Assembly (NCBI RefSeq): GCF_018860625.1
Contig: NZ_JAHKQB010000014.1
Location: forward strand, 186,001-250,000
Origin: Paracoccus sp. C2R09
Lineage (GTDB): Bacteria > Pseudomonadota > Alphaproteobacteria > Rhodobacterales > Rhodobacteraceae
Direction: 5' to 3'
DNA: 64,000 bases
Position 1 is the first letter of the stretch. Every line of letters starts with the position of its first letter. Positions 28,259 to 38,484 of the stretch are shown here, one piece after another. A program made the translations under genes and the position numbers. The notes under the pieces were generated by a model. It saw only the letters and a list, made by a program, of their open reading frames with translations, ran no database searches and had not been told where the DNA came from.

Positions 28259-30820
28259 TCAGAGCGTGCGCTCGACCTCTTCGCGCTCGAAGATCTCGAT
28301 GACATCGCCGGGGCGGATGTCGTCGTAATTCTCGAAGGCCATGCCGCATTCCTGACCGGACTGCACTTCCTTGACCTCGTCCTTGAAGCGCTTGAGCGTC
28401 TTCAGCGTGCCTTCGTGGATCACCACGTTGTCGCGCAGCAGGCGGACGCCAGCACTGCGACGGGCGATCCCTTCGGTGACCAGGCAGCCAGCGACCTTGC
28501 CGACGCCGGTGACCTTGAAGACTTCGCGGATCTCGGCATAGCCGATGAAGTTCTCGCGGACTTCGGCCGACAGAAGGCCCGATGCGGCCGCCCGGATGTC
28601 GTCCACCAGATCGTAGATCACCGAGTAGTAGCGGATCTCCACGCCCTTCTGGTTGGCCGAGTTGCGGGCCGGGGCGTTCGCACGGACGTTGAAGCCGATG
28701 ACCGGCGCCTGGCTTGCTTCGGCCAGACCGATATCGGATTCGGTGATCGCACCGACGCCGTAATGCAGGACGCGGACGCGGACCTCGTCGTTGCCGACCT
28801 TTTCCAGGGCCTGCACGATGGCTTCCGCCGAACCCTGCACGTCGGCCTTCACGACCACGGGCAGTTCCGCCACGGTCTGGTCGGCCTTCGCCTTGGCCAG
28901 CATCTGGTCCAGCGTGATCGAGGCGCCTGCAGCGGCCCGCTTGTCCTTGGACTGCTGGGTGCGGAACTCGGCGATCTCGCGGGCCTGGGCCTCGGTCTCG
29001 ACGACGTTCAGCACGTCACCCGCTTCGGGCGTGCCGTTCAGACCCAGAACCTCGACCGGAACCGAGGGACCGGCTTCCTCGACGCGCTCGCCCTGATCGT
29101 TGATCAGCGCACGCACCTTGCCCCATTGTTCGCCGACGACGAAGATGTCGCCGCGACGCAGGGTGCCGTGCTGCACGAGGACCGTCGCGACGGGGCCGCG
29201 GCCCACGTCCAGCTGTGCCTCGATGACCGCACCCTGGGCCGCGCGGCCCGGGTTGGCCTTCAGTTCCAGGATCTCTGCCTGAAGCGCGATGGCTTCCAGC
29301 AGGGCGTCCAGACCGTGGCCCGTCTTGGCCGAAACCTCGACATCCTGCACGTCGCCGGACATCTGCTCGACGACCACCTCGTGCTGCAGCAGGGCCGTGC
29401 GGACCTTCTGGACATCGGCGGTCGGCTTGTCGACCTTGTTGATCGCCACGATCATCGGGACCTTGGCCGCCTTGGCATGGTTGATGGCCTCGATCGTCTG
29501 CGGCATCACGGCGTCATCCGCCGCGACGACCAGAACCACGATGTCGGTCACGTTCGCACCGCGGGCACGCATCGAGGTGAAGGCCGCGTGGCCCGGCGTG
29601 TCGAGGAAGGTCAGCACCGCCCCCGATTCCGCCTGCACCTGATAGGCGCCGATATGCTGGGTGATGCCGCCGGCCTCGCCCGAGACGACATTGGCCTTGC
29701 GGATGGCATCCAGAAGCGAGGTCTTGCCGTGGTCGACATGGCCCATGATCGTGATGATCGGGGGACGCGACTGCAGATCCTCGTCCTTGTCCTGGACGCT
29801 GTCGATGACCTGTTCCACGTCGGCATCGCTGACGCGGACCGCACGGTGGCCGAATTCCTCGATCACCAGTTCGGCGGTGTCGGAATCGATGGCCTGGTTC
29901 ATGCTGACCATCATGCCCATCTTCATCAGCGACTTGACGACATCCGCGGCACGTTCGGCCATGCGGTTCGCCAGTTCCGAGACGACGATGGTATCGGGCA
30001 GCTGGACGTCGCGCACCTGCTTCTCGGCGCGTTGACCGCCACCGATCGCCTGCTGGCGGGCCTTTTCCTGCTTGCGCTTCATCGCGGCCATGCTGCGCTG
30101 GCGGCCGCCTTCGCCGTTCAGCGCCTGGTTCAGCGACAGCTTGCCCGAGCGACGGTTGTCGTCGCGGGTGGTCTTGTTGCGGTTGTCGCGATCGTTGCGC
30201 TCGCGGTCGGGCTTGCGCTGCGTGTTCGACACACCCTTGGTCTCGGCGCGTGCGGCAGCGGCCTCGATCGCGGCCTGGTCGGGCGTCGCGGGCTTGGCTG
30301 CGGCTGCGGGCTTGGCCCGTGCATCGCGCTTGGGTTCTTCCTTCTGGCGGGCCTTGGCTTCCTCGGCCTCGCGCGCGGCGCGTGCCTCTTCCTCGGCCTT
30401 GGCCTTGCGGGCCTCTTCGCGCTCGCGCTCCTCGCGGGCCTTCGCCTCGATCTCGGCGCGGCGGCGCTCGCGTTCTTCCTCGCGTGCCTTCTCCTCGGCC
30501 GCGCGGCGCTCGTTATCCTCGGCCTCGCGGGCCTTGGCTGCGGCAAGCGCCTTCAGGCGGCGCTCCATCTCGGCATCCGAGATGCCGGCGGGGCGCTTGG
30601 AGGGATCGCCCGCAACGCGGGCGGTCAGCGGCGTCTTGGCCTTGTCGGCAGGCTGAGAAGCACCGCCGCCGGGCTTGGCGACGACGCGCTTGCGCTTGGT
30701 TTCCACGACCACGCTCTTGGTGCGGCCATGGCTGAAACTTTGCTTGACCTGGCCCGAGCGGCCGCTGCCGCCGACGCCCAGGGGCTTCTTTCCGTCTTTG
30801 TCGCTCATATGCGTCTTCAT
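28259..30820 (-). CDS. infB: translation initiation factor IF-2
   Basis: This GTPase places formyl-methionyl-tRNA on the ribosome. It is 853 residues from the ATG at 30820, which overlaps the ylxR stop; an internal ATG at 30808 ([11 protein letters not shown]) matches the usual family start and may be used instead. A long charged, coiled-coil region rich in Ala, Arg, Glu and Lys spans about residues 80-230. The G domain follows, with GHVDHGKT near residue 355 and the DTPGHAAF and NKVDKP motifs. It is the last gene of rimP-nusA-ylxR-infB. Confidence 0.97.
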   Translation of the reverse strand: MKTHMSDKDGKKPLGVGGSGRSGQVKQSFSHGRTKSVVVETKRKRVVAKPGGGASQPADKAKTPLTARVAGDPSKRPAGISDAEMERRLKALAAAKAREAEDNERRAAEEKAREEERERRRAEIEAKAREEREREEARKAKAEEEARAAREAEEAKARQKEEPKRDARAKPAAAAKPATPDQAAIEAAAARAETKGVSNTQRKPDRERNDRDNRNKTTRDDNRRSGKLSLNQALNGEGGRQRSMAAMKRKQEKARQQAIGGGQRAEKQVRDVQLPDTIVVSELANRMAERAADVVKSLMKMGMMVSMNQAIDSDTAELVIEEFGHRAVRVSDADVEQVIDSVQDKDEDLQSRPPIITIMGHVDHGKTSLLDAIRKANVVSGEAGGITQHIGAYQVQAESGAVLTFLDTPGHAAFTSMRARGANVTDIVVLVVAADDAVMPQTIEAINHAKAAKVPMIVAINKVDKPTADVQKVRTALLQHEVVVEQMSGDVQDVEVSAKTGHGLDALLEAIALQAEILELKANPGRAAQGAVIEAQLDVGRGPVATVLVQHGTLRRGDIFVVGEQWGKVRALINDQGERVEEAGPSVPVEVLGLNGTPEAGDVLNVVETEAQAREIAEFRTQQSKDKRAAAGASITLDQMLAKAKADQTVAELPVVVKADVQGSAEAIVQALEKVGNDEVRVRVLHYGVGAITESDIGLAEASQAPVIGFNVRANAPARNSANQKGVEIRYYSVIYDLVDDIRAAASGLLSAEVRENFIGYAEIREVFKVTGVGKVAGCLVTEGIARRSAGVRLLRDNVVIHEGTLKTLKRFKDEVKEVQSGQECGMAFENYDDIRPGDVIEIFEREEVERTL

Positions 30821-31437
30821 TCCTTCCCGGCAGCCGAATTGCTGCCGTCATGCCCGCGCAGACCCGTCAGTCTGCCGGCTTCCAAGATCACCTTGTCCGT
30901 CAGGCCACCCGCCGCAAGCGCGCCGTGTATGACATGATCGCGCCCGAAGGACAAACCCAATTCTGTTGCGGTCAGGCAGCCGAACCAGCGTCCGCCGGTC
31001 GGCGTCCACAGCTTGCCCTTGCCGCGTTCGGACCCGTCGCTGGCCTGCAGAAGCACCTTTGCGCGCCCCTCGGCCAGCCAGCCCTTGACCTTTTCGAAGC
31101 CGGCGACAGCCCGTCCGGTCTTTCGCGCCAGCGATACCAGTTCGACCACCCGCCTGGCGAGGCCGTCCTCGACCTGCGCCACGAGATCGGCGGGCACCGT
31201 CACCTTCGTTCGTGCCGCGCGCGAAAAGAGACCCTTCGAGGTCGCCTTTTCCAGCGCGTCACGATCGGCCGCGACCCATATGCCGCGGCCTGGCAGTTTC
31301 TCGGCCAGATCGGGAACGATCTGGTCCTCGGGACCGATCACGAAGCGGATCAGTCCTCTCTTGGGTTGGACCTCGCCCGTCGCGATGCAGCGACGTTCGG
31401 GGTCTTCCCTTTCATTGGTGCGTCCGCCTCGGCTCAA
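30817..31437 (-). CDS. YlxR-type RNA-binding protein with L7Ae-like C-terminus
   Basis: This 206-residue protein has an N-terminal YlxR (DUF448) domain ([30 protein letters not shown], about residues 14-63). A C-terminal part (about 85-190) resembles the L7Ae/L30e RNA-binding fold. The fusion is common in alphaproteobacteria. YlxR always lies between nusA and infB and is thought to act in ribosome or RNase P-linked RNA metabolism. It follows nusA by 25 bases and overlaps infB by four. Confidence 0.9.
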   Translation of the reverse strand: MSRGGRTNEREDPERRCIATGEVQPKRGLIRFVIGPEDQIVPDLAEKLPGRGIWVAADRDALEKATSKGLFSRAARTKVTVPADLVAQVEDGLARRVVELVSLARKTGRAVAGFEKVKGWLAEGRAKVLLQASDGSERGKGKLWTPTGGRWFGCLTATELGLSFGRDHVIHGALAAGGLTDKVILEAGRLTGLRGHDGSNSAAGKE

Positions 31438-31462
31438 TCCTGCCCTCCTGTCCGGGGCGCGA

Positions 31463-33082
31463 TCAGGCCCCGGTTTCCTCGTCGTCGGTTTCGTCCTCGA
31501 CCGGCTCTTCCTCGGATTCGAGTTCGGCCGGGTCGACCCAGCCCAACGACACGCGGGCGGTCATCACGAGGGTCTGCGCTTCTTCCAGGGTGACCTCGAA
31601 GGGTTCCAGCAGGCCTTCGTCCTTCACGCGCTGGCCGTTGACGGTGGTCCAGCCACCGGCAAGTTCCCAGTCCGCGCAGGTCGCGAAGTCTTCCAGCGTC
31701 TTCACGCCATCCTTGGCAAGCGCCTCGACCATCTGGGGTGTCAGACCGTCGAATTCAATAAGGCTGTCTTCGGCACCCAGTTCGCGGGCGGCCGAAAGCG
31801 CGGCCTTGTTCTTGGCTTCCAGCACGTCGCGGGCACGGGCCTGCAGTTCCTGTGCGGTGCCTTCGTCCACGCCGTCGATGGTCAGCAGCTCGTCCTGGTC
31901 GACATAGGCGACCTCGTCGAGATTGGTGAAGCCCTCGGCCACCAGCAGCTGGGCGAAGAACTCGTCCAGATCCAGCGCATCCATGAACAGCTGGGTGCGG
32001 GCGTTGAACTCGGCCTGACGACGCTTGGATTCCTCCTCGTCGGTCAGGATGTCGATGTCCAGGCCCGTCAGCTGGCTGGCAAGGCGCACGTTCTGGCCGC
32101 GGCGACCGATGGCCAGCGACAGCTGCTCCTCGGGGACGACGACCTCGATCTTGCCGGCTTCCTCGTCGAAGACGACCTTGCTGACCTCGGCGGGTTGCAG
32201 GGCGTTGACCAGGAAGGTGGCCTGATCCTCGTTCCACGGGATGATGTCGATCTTCTCGCCCTGCAGCTCACCCACGACGGCCTGGACGCGGCTGCCGCGC
32301 ATGCCGACGCAGGCGCCGACCGGGTCGATCGAGTTGTCGTAGCTGATGACCGCGATCTTGGCGCGCGAACCGGGATCGCGGGCCACGGCCTTGATCTCGA
32401 TCACGCCGTCATAGATCTCGGGCACTTCCATCTTGAACAGCTCGGCCATGAACTGCGGGTCGGTGCGCGACAGGAAGATCTGCGGACCGCGGTTCTCGCG
32501 GCGCACGTCCTTGACATAGGCGCGGATGCGGTCGTTCGGGCGATAGCTTTCGCGGCCGATCTTCTCGTTGCGGCGCAGGATCGCCTCGCCACGGCCCACA
32601 TCGACGATGATGTTGCCGTATTCCTCGCGCTTGACGATGCCGTTGATGATGGTGCCCGCACGATCCTTGAACTCGTCGTACTGGCGATCGCGCTCGGCCT
32701 CGCGGACGCGCTGCAGGATGACCTGCTTGGCGGATTGCGCGGCGATGCGGCCCAGCTCGACCGGCGGCACCTGGTCGCTGATTTCATCGCCGACCTTGGG
32801 CTCGTCCAGATAGGGGCGAGCCTGCTCGACGGTCAGCTGCGCCTGATAGTTCTCGACCTCGTCATCGGCGACGACGGTGCGGACGCGGGTGAAGGTCGCG
32901 TTGCCGTTGCGGCGGTCGATCTTCACGCGGATGTCCATCTCGGCCCCGTAGCGCGACTTGGCGGCACGGGCGAGGCTGTCCTCCATCGCTTCGATGACCA
33001 GCTCGGGGTCGATCATCTTCTCGCGTGCGACGGCTTCGGCCGTCTGCAGCAGTTCCAGCTGATTGGCAGAGGTGATCGCCAT
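31463..33082 (-). CDS. nusA: transcription termination/antitermination factor NusA
   Basis: This factor binds RNA polymerase and nascent RNA to control pausing, termination and antitermination. It is 539 residues: an N-terminal polymerase-binding domain ([18 protein letters not shown]), an S1 domain at about 135-200, two KH domains (including [12 protein letters not shown] and [12 protein letters not shown]), and C-terminal helix-hairpin-helix repeats ending in an acidic tail. AAGGAG lies eight bases before the start. It begins three bases after rimP. Confidence 0.97.
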   Translation of the reverse strand: MAITSANQLELLQTAEAVAREKMIDPELVIEAMEDSLARAAKSRYGAEMDIRVKIDRRNGNATFTRVRTVVADDEVENYQAQLTVEQARPYLDEPKVGDEISDQVPPVELGRIAAQSAKQVILQRVREAERDRQYDEFKDRAGTIINGIVKREEYGNIIVDVGRGEAILRRNEKIGRESYRPNDRIRAYVKDVRRENRGPQIFLSRTDPQFMAELFKMEVPEIYDGVIEIKAVARDPGSRAKIAVISYDNSIDPVGACVGMRGSRVQAVVGELQGEKIDIIPWNEDQATFLVNALQPAEVSKVVFDEEAGKIEVVVPEEQLSLAIGRRGQNVRLASQLTGLDIDILTDEEESKRRQAEFNARTQLFMDALDLDEFFAQLLVAEGFTNLDEVAYVDQDELLTIDGVDEGTAQELQARARDVLEAKNKAALSAARELGAEDSLIEFDGLTPQMVEALAKDGVKTLEDFATCADWELAGGWTTVNGQRVKDEGLLEPFEVTLEEAQTLVMTARVSLGWVDPAELESEEEPVEDETDDEETGA

Positions 33083-33085
33083 CGC

Positions 33086-33721
33086 TCACTCCTTGGTCTG
33101 GGCGCCGTCGGCGCCATCTTGGTCGTCGGTTTCGATCTCGTCGAAGGCGGTCTCGTCCAGATTGTCGATCTCGACGCCCGCTTCCTTCTTCTGACGAAGC
33201 ATTTCCTTGATCAGCTCGTCGGTCAGCACCAGCTTGGCATCCGACAGCCAGTCGAAGTCCAGGCCGATGGTGTGGGTCTCGCCCGCTTCCTCGATATTGA
33301 TCAGGACCTCGTTGCCCTCGGTGCCCGCAAGGATGCCCTTCCAGCGCTTGCGGCCGTCGATCTGCTGGTTCGTCTCCAGCTTGACCTCGTAGCCCTCGAA
33401 GGTCTCGAAATCCTTCATGCGGGTCAGCGGCCGGTCGATGCCGGGGCTGCTGACCTCGAGGTTGTAGGCCTCCTCGACCGGGTCCTCGACATCCAGCGTG
33501 GCGCTGACCGCGGTCGAGATCTCGGCGCAGTCGTCCACGTTGATGCCGCCCTCGGGGCGGTCGGCCATGATCTGCAGCAGCGGCGTCTTGCCGCCCTGCA
33601 GACGCACGCGGACCAGTTCGAAGCCCATATCCTCGATCACCGGAATGATGATCTCGGCCAGGCGGCGGTCGATCGCGGTCTTGGCGATAAGGTCGTTCGA
33701 GACGGGCAGATCGTTCGACAT
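33086..33721 (-). CDS. rimP: ribosome maturation factor RimP
   Basis: RimP assists 30S subunit assembly. It is 211 residues, with the N-terminal alpha/beta domain ([31 protein letters not shown]) and a C-terminal SH3-like domain to about residue 165. An acidic tail of about 45 residues follows and is longer than in E. coli. It is the first gene of the rimP-nusA-ylxR-infB operon. A terminator that ends the upstream pip-tspO unit lies directly before it, so its promoter must be within a few tens of bases or in the run-through. Confidence 0.95.
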   Translation of the reverse strand: MSNDLPVSNDLIAKTAIDRRLAEIIIPVIEDMGFELVRVRLQGGKTPLLQIMADRPEGGINVDDCAEISTAVSATLDVEDPVEEAYNLEVSSPGIDRPLTRMKDFETFEGYEVKLETNQQIDGRKRWKGILAGTEGNEVLINIEEAGETHTIGLDFDWLSDAKLVLTDELIKEMLRQKKEAGVEIDNLDETAFDEIETDDQDGADGAQTKE

Positions 33722-33739
33722 GGGATCCTCTCGGACATG

Positions 33740-33762
33740 AAAAAGGGGCCGTCAGCGGCCCC
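33740..33762 (-). terminator. rho-independent terminator after tspO
   Basis: A 7-bp stem GGGGCCG/CGGCCCC with a TCAG loop is followed on the minus strand by five T residues and CATG. It lies between tspO and rimP, only 19 bases before the rimP start. Confidence 0.85.
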
Positions 33763-33775
33763 CATGCGGAATTTC

Positions 33776-33804
33776 CGGTGGGCAGGGTTTGGACCCCTGC
33801 ACCG
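33776..33804. other. long imperfect hairpin between tspO and rimP
   Basis: CGGTG and CAGGG pair with CCCTG and CACCG around a 7-base loop, with a GG bulge. On the minus strand the sequence resembles a tRNA T-arm followed by an acceptor-like CCCACCG, but the loop lacks the TTC core. It is either a processing or stability element or a coincidence. Confidence 0.4.
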
Positions 33805-33852
33805 CTGTCTTGCTGGGCATATAGCGCCGCTTGCCCGCGAATGCAAGCCGGA

Positions 33853-34311
33853 TCAGCCCCCGGCGGCGCCGGGGTTGTCGCGCCAGATCCGCCAGTTCAG
33901 TCCCGTGGCCACCAGAAGCCATGCCAGATAGGGCAGGATCATCAGCCCCGACAGCCAGTCCAGACGCCAGAAGGCCAGCGTCATCGCGGCCACCGTCACC
34001 AGCAGCGTCAGGATGCAGACCATCGCCAGCGCCATGCGCCGCGCCCCGAAGAACAGGGGCGTCCACAGGGTGTTGAGCGCGATCTGCGCGGCCCAGAGCG
34101 CAAGCGCCATTCCCGCGCCGGGCAGCAGCGCCACCCGCGACGCGGCATAGGCCGACAGCAGGTAGATCGCGGTCCAGGCCACGGGAAACGCCCAGTTCGG
34201 CGGGGTGAAGCCGGGCTTGGCCAGCCCCTCGTACCAGGTGCCGGGCCTGAACACGAAGCCGGTCGTGGCGGCGGCGGCGCTGGCCAGCAGGAAGATCAGG
34301 AACAGGTTCAT
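33853..34311 (-). CDS. tspO: TspO/MBR family protein (tryptophan-rich sensory protein)
   Basis: This 152-residue protein has five predicted membrane helices and the family motifs [17 protein letters not shown] and [12 protein letters not shown]. TspO binds porphyrins and related tetrapyrroles; in Rhodobacter it modulates pigment and photosynthesis gene expression in response to oxygen. The gene overlaps the end of pip by four bases (ATGA), so the two are co-transcribed. hemH lies about 5 kb away and is not in the same unit. Confidence 0.94.
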   Translation of the reverse strand: MNLFLIFLLASAAAATTGFVFRPGTWYEGLAKPGFTPPNWAFPVAWTAIYLLSAYAASRVALLPGAGMALALWAAQIALNTLWTPLFFGARRMALAMVCILTLLVTVAAMTLAFWRLDWLSGLMILPYLAWLLVATGLNWRIWRDNPGAAGG

Positions 34312-35300
34312 TCGTCACCCCGTGATGTGCGGTCATCGTCGCGGATCTGGTCCATCACGCCCGCCAGTTCCGCGGTGATGCGCGGTTCGGACAGGGCATG
34401 TCCCGATGCGGGCACCAGGCGCATCTGGCAGCGGTCCCAGCCATCGGCCAGCCGCCACGCGCTGAGCGGCGGGCAGACCATGTCGTAGCGGCCCTGCACG
34501 ATCACGGCGGGCAGATGTTCGATCCTGTGACGGTCGCGCAGAAGCTGCCCTTCATCCAGGAAGCAGCGATTGCTGAAGAAGTGATTCTCGAGCCGGGCGA
34601 AGGCGCGGGCGTAATCGGCGGGGGCATGGCTGCCCGGCGACGATTGCAGGCCGGCCAGCGCGTTTTCCCACATCAGCCAGGGCTGCGCGAAGCGCGCCTG
34701 CCGCGAGGTGTCGGGATCGAACAGCCGCGCGTGATAGGCCGCGATCATGTCGCCGCGCTCGGCCTCGGGGATGGGTTCCTGGAACTGCGCCCACAGGTCG
34801 GGGAAGAACCGCCCCGCGCCGCCGCCATAGAACCAGTCCAGCTCGGTCTGCATCCCCAGGAACACCCCCCGCAGCACGAGGCCGGTGGTGCGGTCGGGAT
34901 GCGTCTCGGCATAGGCGACGGCCAGCGTCGCCCCCCAGCTGCCGCCGAACAGCAGCCAGCGGTCGATGCCCAGATGCGTGCGAATCGCCTCGATATCGGC
35001 GACCAGATGCGGCGTGGTGTTCGCCTCGACCGAGGCCTGGGGCCGCGATCTGCCGCAGCCGCGCTGGTCGAACAGCACGACCCGGTAATGGTCGGGATCG
35101 AAGAAGCGCCGCATGAACGGGCTGCAGCCCCCGCCCGGTCCGCCATGCAGCACCACGACGGGCCGGCCCGCCGGGTTGCCGCATTCCTCGACATAGAGCG
35201 TGTGGCCAGAGCCCACCTCCAGCATGTGACGCGCGAAGGGTTCGACCGCCGGGTGAAGGCGGCCATGTGACGCGGTGATTTGTCCTGCCAATCGGTCCAT
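34308..35300 (-). CDS. pip: proline iminopeptidase
   Basis: This alpha/beta-hydrolase (peptidase family S33) releases N-terminal proline. It is 330 residues, with oxyanion-hole motif HGGPGGG at about 52-58, nucleophile Ser121 in GGSWG, Asp273 in GRYDMV and His301 in SGHA. The start MDRLAGQ at 35300 is the latest that keeps the family N-terminus; in-frame starts further upstream fall within ubiG. It heads the pip-tspO unit and diverges from ubiG across 48 bases. A TATATA box sits so close that the message may be almost leaderless. Confidence 0.93.
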   Translation of the reverse strand: MDRLAGQITASHGRLHPAVEPFARHMLEVGSGHTLYVEECGNPAGRPVVVLHGGPGGGCSPFMRRFFDPDHYRVVLFDQRGCGRSRPQASVEANTTPHLVADIEAIRTHLGIDRWLLFGGSWGATLAVAYAETHPDRTTGLVLRGVFLGMQTELDWFYGGGAGRFFPDLWAQFQEPIPEAERGDMIAAYHARLFDPDTSRQARFAQPWLMWENALAGLQSSPGSHAPADYARAFARLENHFFSNRCFLDEGQLLRDRHRIEHLPAVIVQGRYDMVCPPLSAWRLADGWDRCQMRLVPASGHALSEPRITAELAGVMDQIRDDDRTSRGDE

Positions 35301-35306
35301 GCCCCC

Positions 35307-35312
35307 TATATA
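35307..35312. promoter_or_regulatory. shared palindromic TATATA box between pip and ubiG
   Basis: TATATA is its own reverse complement and could be the -10 box of either divergent gene: a start near 35319 for ubiG (30-base leader) or near 35300 for pip (the ATG itself). Flanking bases give CCTATATAAG one way and CTTATATAGG the other, but no good -35 was found. Three AGAC repeats follow at 35313-35324. Confidence 0.4.
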
Positions 35313-35348
35313 AGACAGACAGACGACGCCTGCCAGAAGGACGCCCGC

Positions 35349-36083
35349 ATGAGCGCCAGCATCGACCCCGCCGAGATCGCCAAGTTCGAGGCCATGGCCG
35401 CCGAATGGTGGGACCCGAGGGGCAAGTTCCGCCCCCTGCACCTGATGAACCCGATCCGGCTGGATTACATCGCCACCCAGATCGGCGCCGAATTCGGGCG
35501 CGACCGCCGCGAACCGCGTCCCTTTGCCGGGCTGCGCGTGCTGGATATCGGCTGCGGCGGCGGGCTTGTCGCGGAACCGATGACGCGGCTTGGCGCGACG
35601 GTGGTGGGCGCCGATGCGGCCGAGCTGAACATCAACGTGGCCCGCGCCCATGCCGAGACGCAGGGACTGGAGATCGACTATCGCGCCACCACCGCCGAGG
35701 CGCTGGCCGATGCGGGCGAGGTCTTCGACGTGGTCCTGGCGCTGGAGATCGTCGAGCACGTGGCCGACCCGGCCGAGTTCGTGGCGACCTGCCGCAGGCT
35801 GGTGCGTCCCGGCGGGCTGGTGATCCTGTCCACGCTGAACCGCACCACCAAAAGCTTCCTTGCCGCGATTGTCGGGGCGGAATGGGTCATGCGCTGGCTG
35901 CCGCGCGGCACGCATGACTGGCAGCGTTTCCCCACGCCCGACGAACTGGCGGGAATGGCCGAACGGGGCGGTCTGCTGCCCGTCGATCGCTGCGGGATGG
36001 TGTTCAATCCCGTCAGCTTCGGCTGGCGGCTGTCATCGACCGATCTGTCGGTGAACTACCTGCTGACGTCGCGCGCACCCTGA
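35349..36083 (+). CDS. ubiG: ubiquinone biosynthesis O-methyltransferase
   Basis: This enzyme carries out both O-methylations in ubiquinone synthesis (bifunctional 2-polyprenyl-6-hydroxyphenol/3-demethylubiquinol methyltransferase). It is 244 residues and begins [20 protein letters not shown], the UbiG hallmark. SAM motif [10 protein letters not shown] lies at 64-72. AGAAGGA precedes the ATG at 35349. It fits with the polyprenyl diphosphate synthase near the left end, which makes the quinone tail. Its last 28 bases overlap the convergent marR-like gene. Confidence 0.96.
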   Translation: MSASIDPAEIAKFEAMAAEWWDPRGKFRPLHLMNPIRLDYIATQIGAEFGRDRREPRPFAGLRVLDIGCGGGLVAEPMTRLGATVVGADAAELNINVARAHAETQGLEIDYRATTAEALADAGEVFDVVLALEIVEHVADPAEFVATCRRLVRPGGLVILSTLNRTTKSFLAAIVGAEWVMRWLPRGTHDWQRFPTPDELAGMAERGGLLPVDRCGMVFNPVSFGWRLSSTDLSVNYLLTSRAP

Positions 36084-36568
36084 GCGTCCTCGGCGCTGGG
36101 CGGATCCTCCTCCAGCCGGATTCGCAATTCGCGCAGGACGGGCAGGGCGCTGCGGACCCGGTCGGCACCGATATCGCGGACGACGCCCGCGATCAGCGGC
36201 ATGAAGGCGGCGATCGCCTGATCGCGTGCCTCGCGGCCGGTGCGGCTGATCGACACGAACTTGCGCCGCGCATCGTCCCAGTCGGGGCGGATATGCACAT
36301 GGCCCGCCCATTCCAGCCGCGACAGCGTGTTCGTCATCGCCCCCCGCGTGACGTGGAACGCCTCGGCTAGCTGGGCGGGGGTGCGTTCCTCGTTCACATG
36401 CGCCAGCAGGTTCAGCACCGAGAAATGCGAGATCTGCATCCCGCGGGGCAGCGCCTTGCCAATCAGGTTGCGCGACAACTGATCCGCGATCAGCACCTCG
36501 GCAAAGAGGCTGGCGGCCAGTCCGCCATTCGCATGGTCGGCATCATTGCGTGTCACAGGTCTGATCAA
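36056..36568 (-). CDS. MarR-family transcriptional regulator
   Basis: This 170-residue winged-helix regulator has the DNA-binding region at about residues 60-105 ([22 protein letters not shown]) and the wing [14 protein letters not shown]. No cysteine-based redox switch is evident. It is the last gene of comF-grxC-nitrilase-marR, starting five bases after the nitrilase gene. Target genes and ligand are unknown. The operon contains a glutaredoxin and a possible glutathione amidase, so a thiol-related signal is conceivable. Confidence 0.9.
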   Translation of the reverse strand: MIRPVTRNDADHANGGLAASLFAEVLIADQLSRNLIGKALPRGMQISHFSVLNLLAHVNEERTPAQLAEAFHVTRGAMTNTLSRLEWAGHVHIRPDWDDARRKFVSISRTGREARDQAIAAFMPLIAGVVRDIGADRVRSALPVLRELRIRLEEDPPSAEDAQGARDVSR

Positions 36569-36573
36569 AGCCT

Positions 36574-37428
36574 TCAGGGCCCCAGGAAGGGGCGGTCATG
36601 TGCAAGGGACGGGATGCGGGAACGTGCATCGCCAACCGCCTGAAGGTCAAGTGAAACCGTCGTGACGCCGGGTTCCGTGCCGCCATCGGCAAGAACCCTG
36701 CCCCAGGGGTCAACGACCAGCGAATGCCCGTGGCTGCGCCGAGGATCGCGGTCGGGGCTGTGGGGGCGGGGATGGGTGCCGCATTGCGCGGGCGCCAGGA
36801 CGAAGCAGCCGGTCTCGATCGCGCGGGCACGCAGCAGCGTTTCCCAATGCGCCTGCCCGGTGGCGGGGTGAAAGGCCGAGGGCACGGTCAGCAGCTGCGC
36901 CCCGGCCTGCGCCAGGCTGCGATACAGCCGGGCGAAACGCAGATCATAGCAGATGGTCATGCCCATCGGCACGTCGTCCACCCGTGCAAGGACGGCCCGG
37001 TCGCCGGGGCGATAGGCCGCGCTTTCGCGAAAGCTCTCGGTGTCGCTGATGGTGACGTCGAACATGTGCAGCTTGTCGTATTGCGCCGCGATGCTGCCAT
37101 CGGGGGCGATCAGCAGGCTGCGATTGGCAAAGCGCCCGTCCGGGTCGTCCGTGGCCAGCGCCAGCGATCCGATCAGCAACCAGATGCCTGCCTCGCGGGC
37201 CTCGCGGCGCAGGGCGCGCAGGGTGATGTCGCGATCCTCGGGTTGCAGCACCGCGCGCTGGCGGTCGCGGGATGGAGACAGGATGTTCGTGGCCTCGGGC
37301 GTCAGGACCAGCCTTGCGCCCGAAGCCGCGGCCTCGCGGATCAGCGGGATCGTGGTCTGCAGGTTCGTCTCGGGGTCGTCCCCGACATTCAGCTGCACCA
37401 GCCCCACGACCAGCGAGGCCGGGGCCAT
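36574..37428 (-). CDS. carbon-nitrogen hydrolase (Nit1-like, likely deaminated glutathione amidase)
   Basis: This 284-residue nitrilase-superfamily amidase has the Glu45-Lys119-Cys160 catalytic triad (TPEATN, YDKLHMFD, ICYDLRF). These motifs match the Nit1/YbeM branch, which repairs deaminated glutathione. Its start overlaps the grxC stop by one base (TGATG), which strengthens the glutathione link because glutaredoxin uses glutathione. Omega-amidase activity is the main alternative. Confidence 0.92.
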   Translation of the reverse strand: MAPASLVVGLVQLNVGDDPETNLQTTIPLIREAAASGARLVLTPEATNILSPSRDRQRAVLQPEDRDITLRALRREAREAGIWLLIGSLALATDDPDGRFANRSLLIAPDGSIAAQYDKLHMFDVTISDTESFRESAAYRPGDRAVLARVDDVPMGMTICYDLRFARLYRSLAQAGAQLLTVPSAFHPATGQAHWETLLRARAIETGCFVLAPAQCGTHPRPHSPDRDPRRSHGHSLVVDPWGRVLADGGTEPGVTTVSLDLQAVGDARSRIPSLAHDRPFLGP

Positions 37429-37694
37429 CAGGCCGCGCCCTTGACCAGCGGGTCCAGCTTGCCCGCGCGTTCCATCGCGTAAAGCTCGTCGCAGCCGCCG
37501 ACGTGGAAATCGCCCACGAAGATTTGCGGGACGCTGCGCTTGCCCGCGCGCCTGGTCATGGCATCGCGCAGCGACGGGTCGGCGCCGACATCCGTTTCCT
37601 CGTAGGACAGGCCCTTCTGGTTCAGCAGCTGCTTGGCGCGGATGCAGAAGGGGCAGGTGCGGGTGGTGAAGATCTCGATGCGGGGTTGGGTCAT
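37428..37694 (-). CDS. grxC: glutaredoxin 3
   Basis: This 88-residue glutaredoxin has the active site CPFC at Cys14 and Cys17, the glutathione-binding RSVPQIF, and GGCDELYAME near the C-terminus. It reduces disulfides and glutathione mixed disulfides in the cytoplasm. The GrxC type is indicated by length and by the dithiol site. It lies 28 bases after comF and is coupled to the nitrilase gene. Confidence 0.95.
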   Translation of the reverse strand: MTQPRIEIFTTRTCPFCIRAKQLLNQKGLSYEETDVGADPSLRDAMTRRAGKRSVPQIFVGDFHVGGCDELYAMERAGKLDPLVKGAA

Positions 37695-37722
37695 GTCGGT
37701 CCTTTCTGTCTGGCCCCCTTAT

Positions 37723-38484
37723 CTAGTGCTCCTTGAGCGACCTTGCCAGAACCACCACGGAAACCGGTCCCGATCCCGCCTGCAGAAGCGCATGCGCCGC
37801 CGCCGAGATCGTCCCCCCCGAGGCCATCACGTCATCGACCAGCAGGACGGGCCGGTCCTGCAGCGCCGCGACCTGGGCCTGCGTGACGGCGAAGGCGTCG
37901 GTCTGGTTGGCGATGCGTTCCAGCCTGCCGCGCCGGTCCTGCGATTGCGTGTGGCGCGTCCGGCGCAGCATGGTCGGGTGATGCGGCAGGTCCAGTTCGC
38001 GCGCCAACCGCGCGGCCAGCTGCGCCGCCTGGTTGTAGCGGCGCTTCAGCAGCCTGCGCGGATGAATGGGAATGGGCACGACGATCTGGTCGGGTTCGAC
38101 CAGGGGGCGCGCCGCCCGTGCCAGCCAGCCTGCCAAGGGCGGGACCATGTCCAGCCTGTCGCCATGCTTCAGCGACAGGATCAGCCGCCGTGCCGTCCCG
38201 CCATAGACCATCGCGGCCCGCCCCCGCGACCAGGGCCGGGGGGCCGCCAGGCAATCGTCGCAGACGATGCCCGCAGCCTCGGTCAATCCGTCATCGGGCA
38301 GGGGCACCCCGCAGCAATCGCAGACCGATCGCCACAGGAATTCCGCCGCCGGCCAGCAATCGGGGCACAGCTGCACCTCGCCGGTGGCTGCGACGGCGGC
38401 GCCGCAGGACAGGCATTGGGGCGGATATATCAGCGCCAGCGCGGCTTTAACCGTCCCCAAAAGCACCCTATGTTGAAGCGTCAT
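37723..38484 (-). CDS. comF: ComF-family phosphoribosyltransferase-like protein
   Basis: This 253-residue protein has an N-terminal double zinc ribbon (CLSCGAAV, CPDCW, CDCCGVPL and CDDCL, about residues 24-80) and a C-terminal PRTase domain whose PRPP loop VLLVDDVMASGGT lies at 213-225. ComF is a cytosolic competence or DNA-uptake-related protein; its exact reaction is unknown. Its ATG overlaps the ATG of the divergent methyltransferase (both within CATG at 38482-38485), so its promoter must lie inside that gene. Confidence 0.9.
   Translation of the reverse strand: MTLQHRVLLGTVKAALALIYPPQCLSCGAAVAATGEVQLCPDCWPAAEFLWRSVCDCCGVPLPDDGLTEAAGIVCDDCLAAPRPWSRGRAAMVYGGTARRLILSLKHGDRLDMVPPLAGWLARAARPLVEPDQIVVPIPIHPRRLLKRRYNQAAQLAARLARELDLPHHPTMLRRTRHTQSQDRRGRLERIANQTDAFAVTQAQVAALQDRPVLLVDDVMASGGTISAAAHALLQAGSGPVSVVVLARSLKEH

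Noticed and set aside
33776..33804. Possible tRNA or tmRNA acceptor end on the minus strand
   Set aside because: The T-arm-like hairpin lacks the TTC loop core, and no matching acceptor 5' strand, D-arm or anticodon arm could be placed. Kept only as a hairpin.
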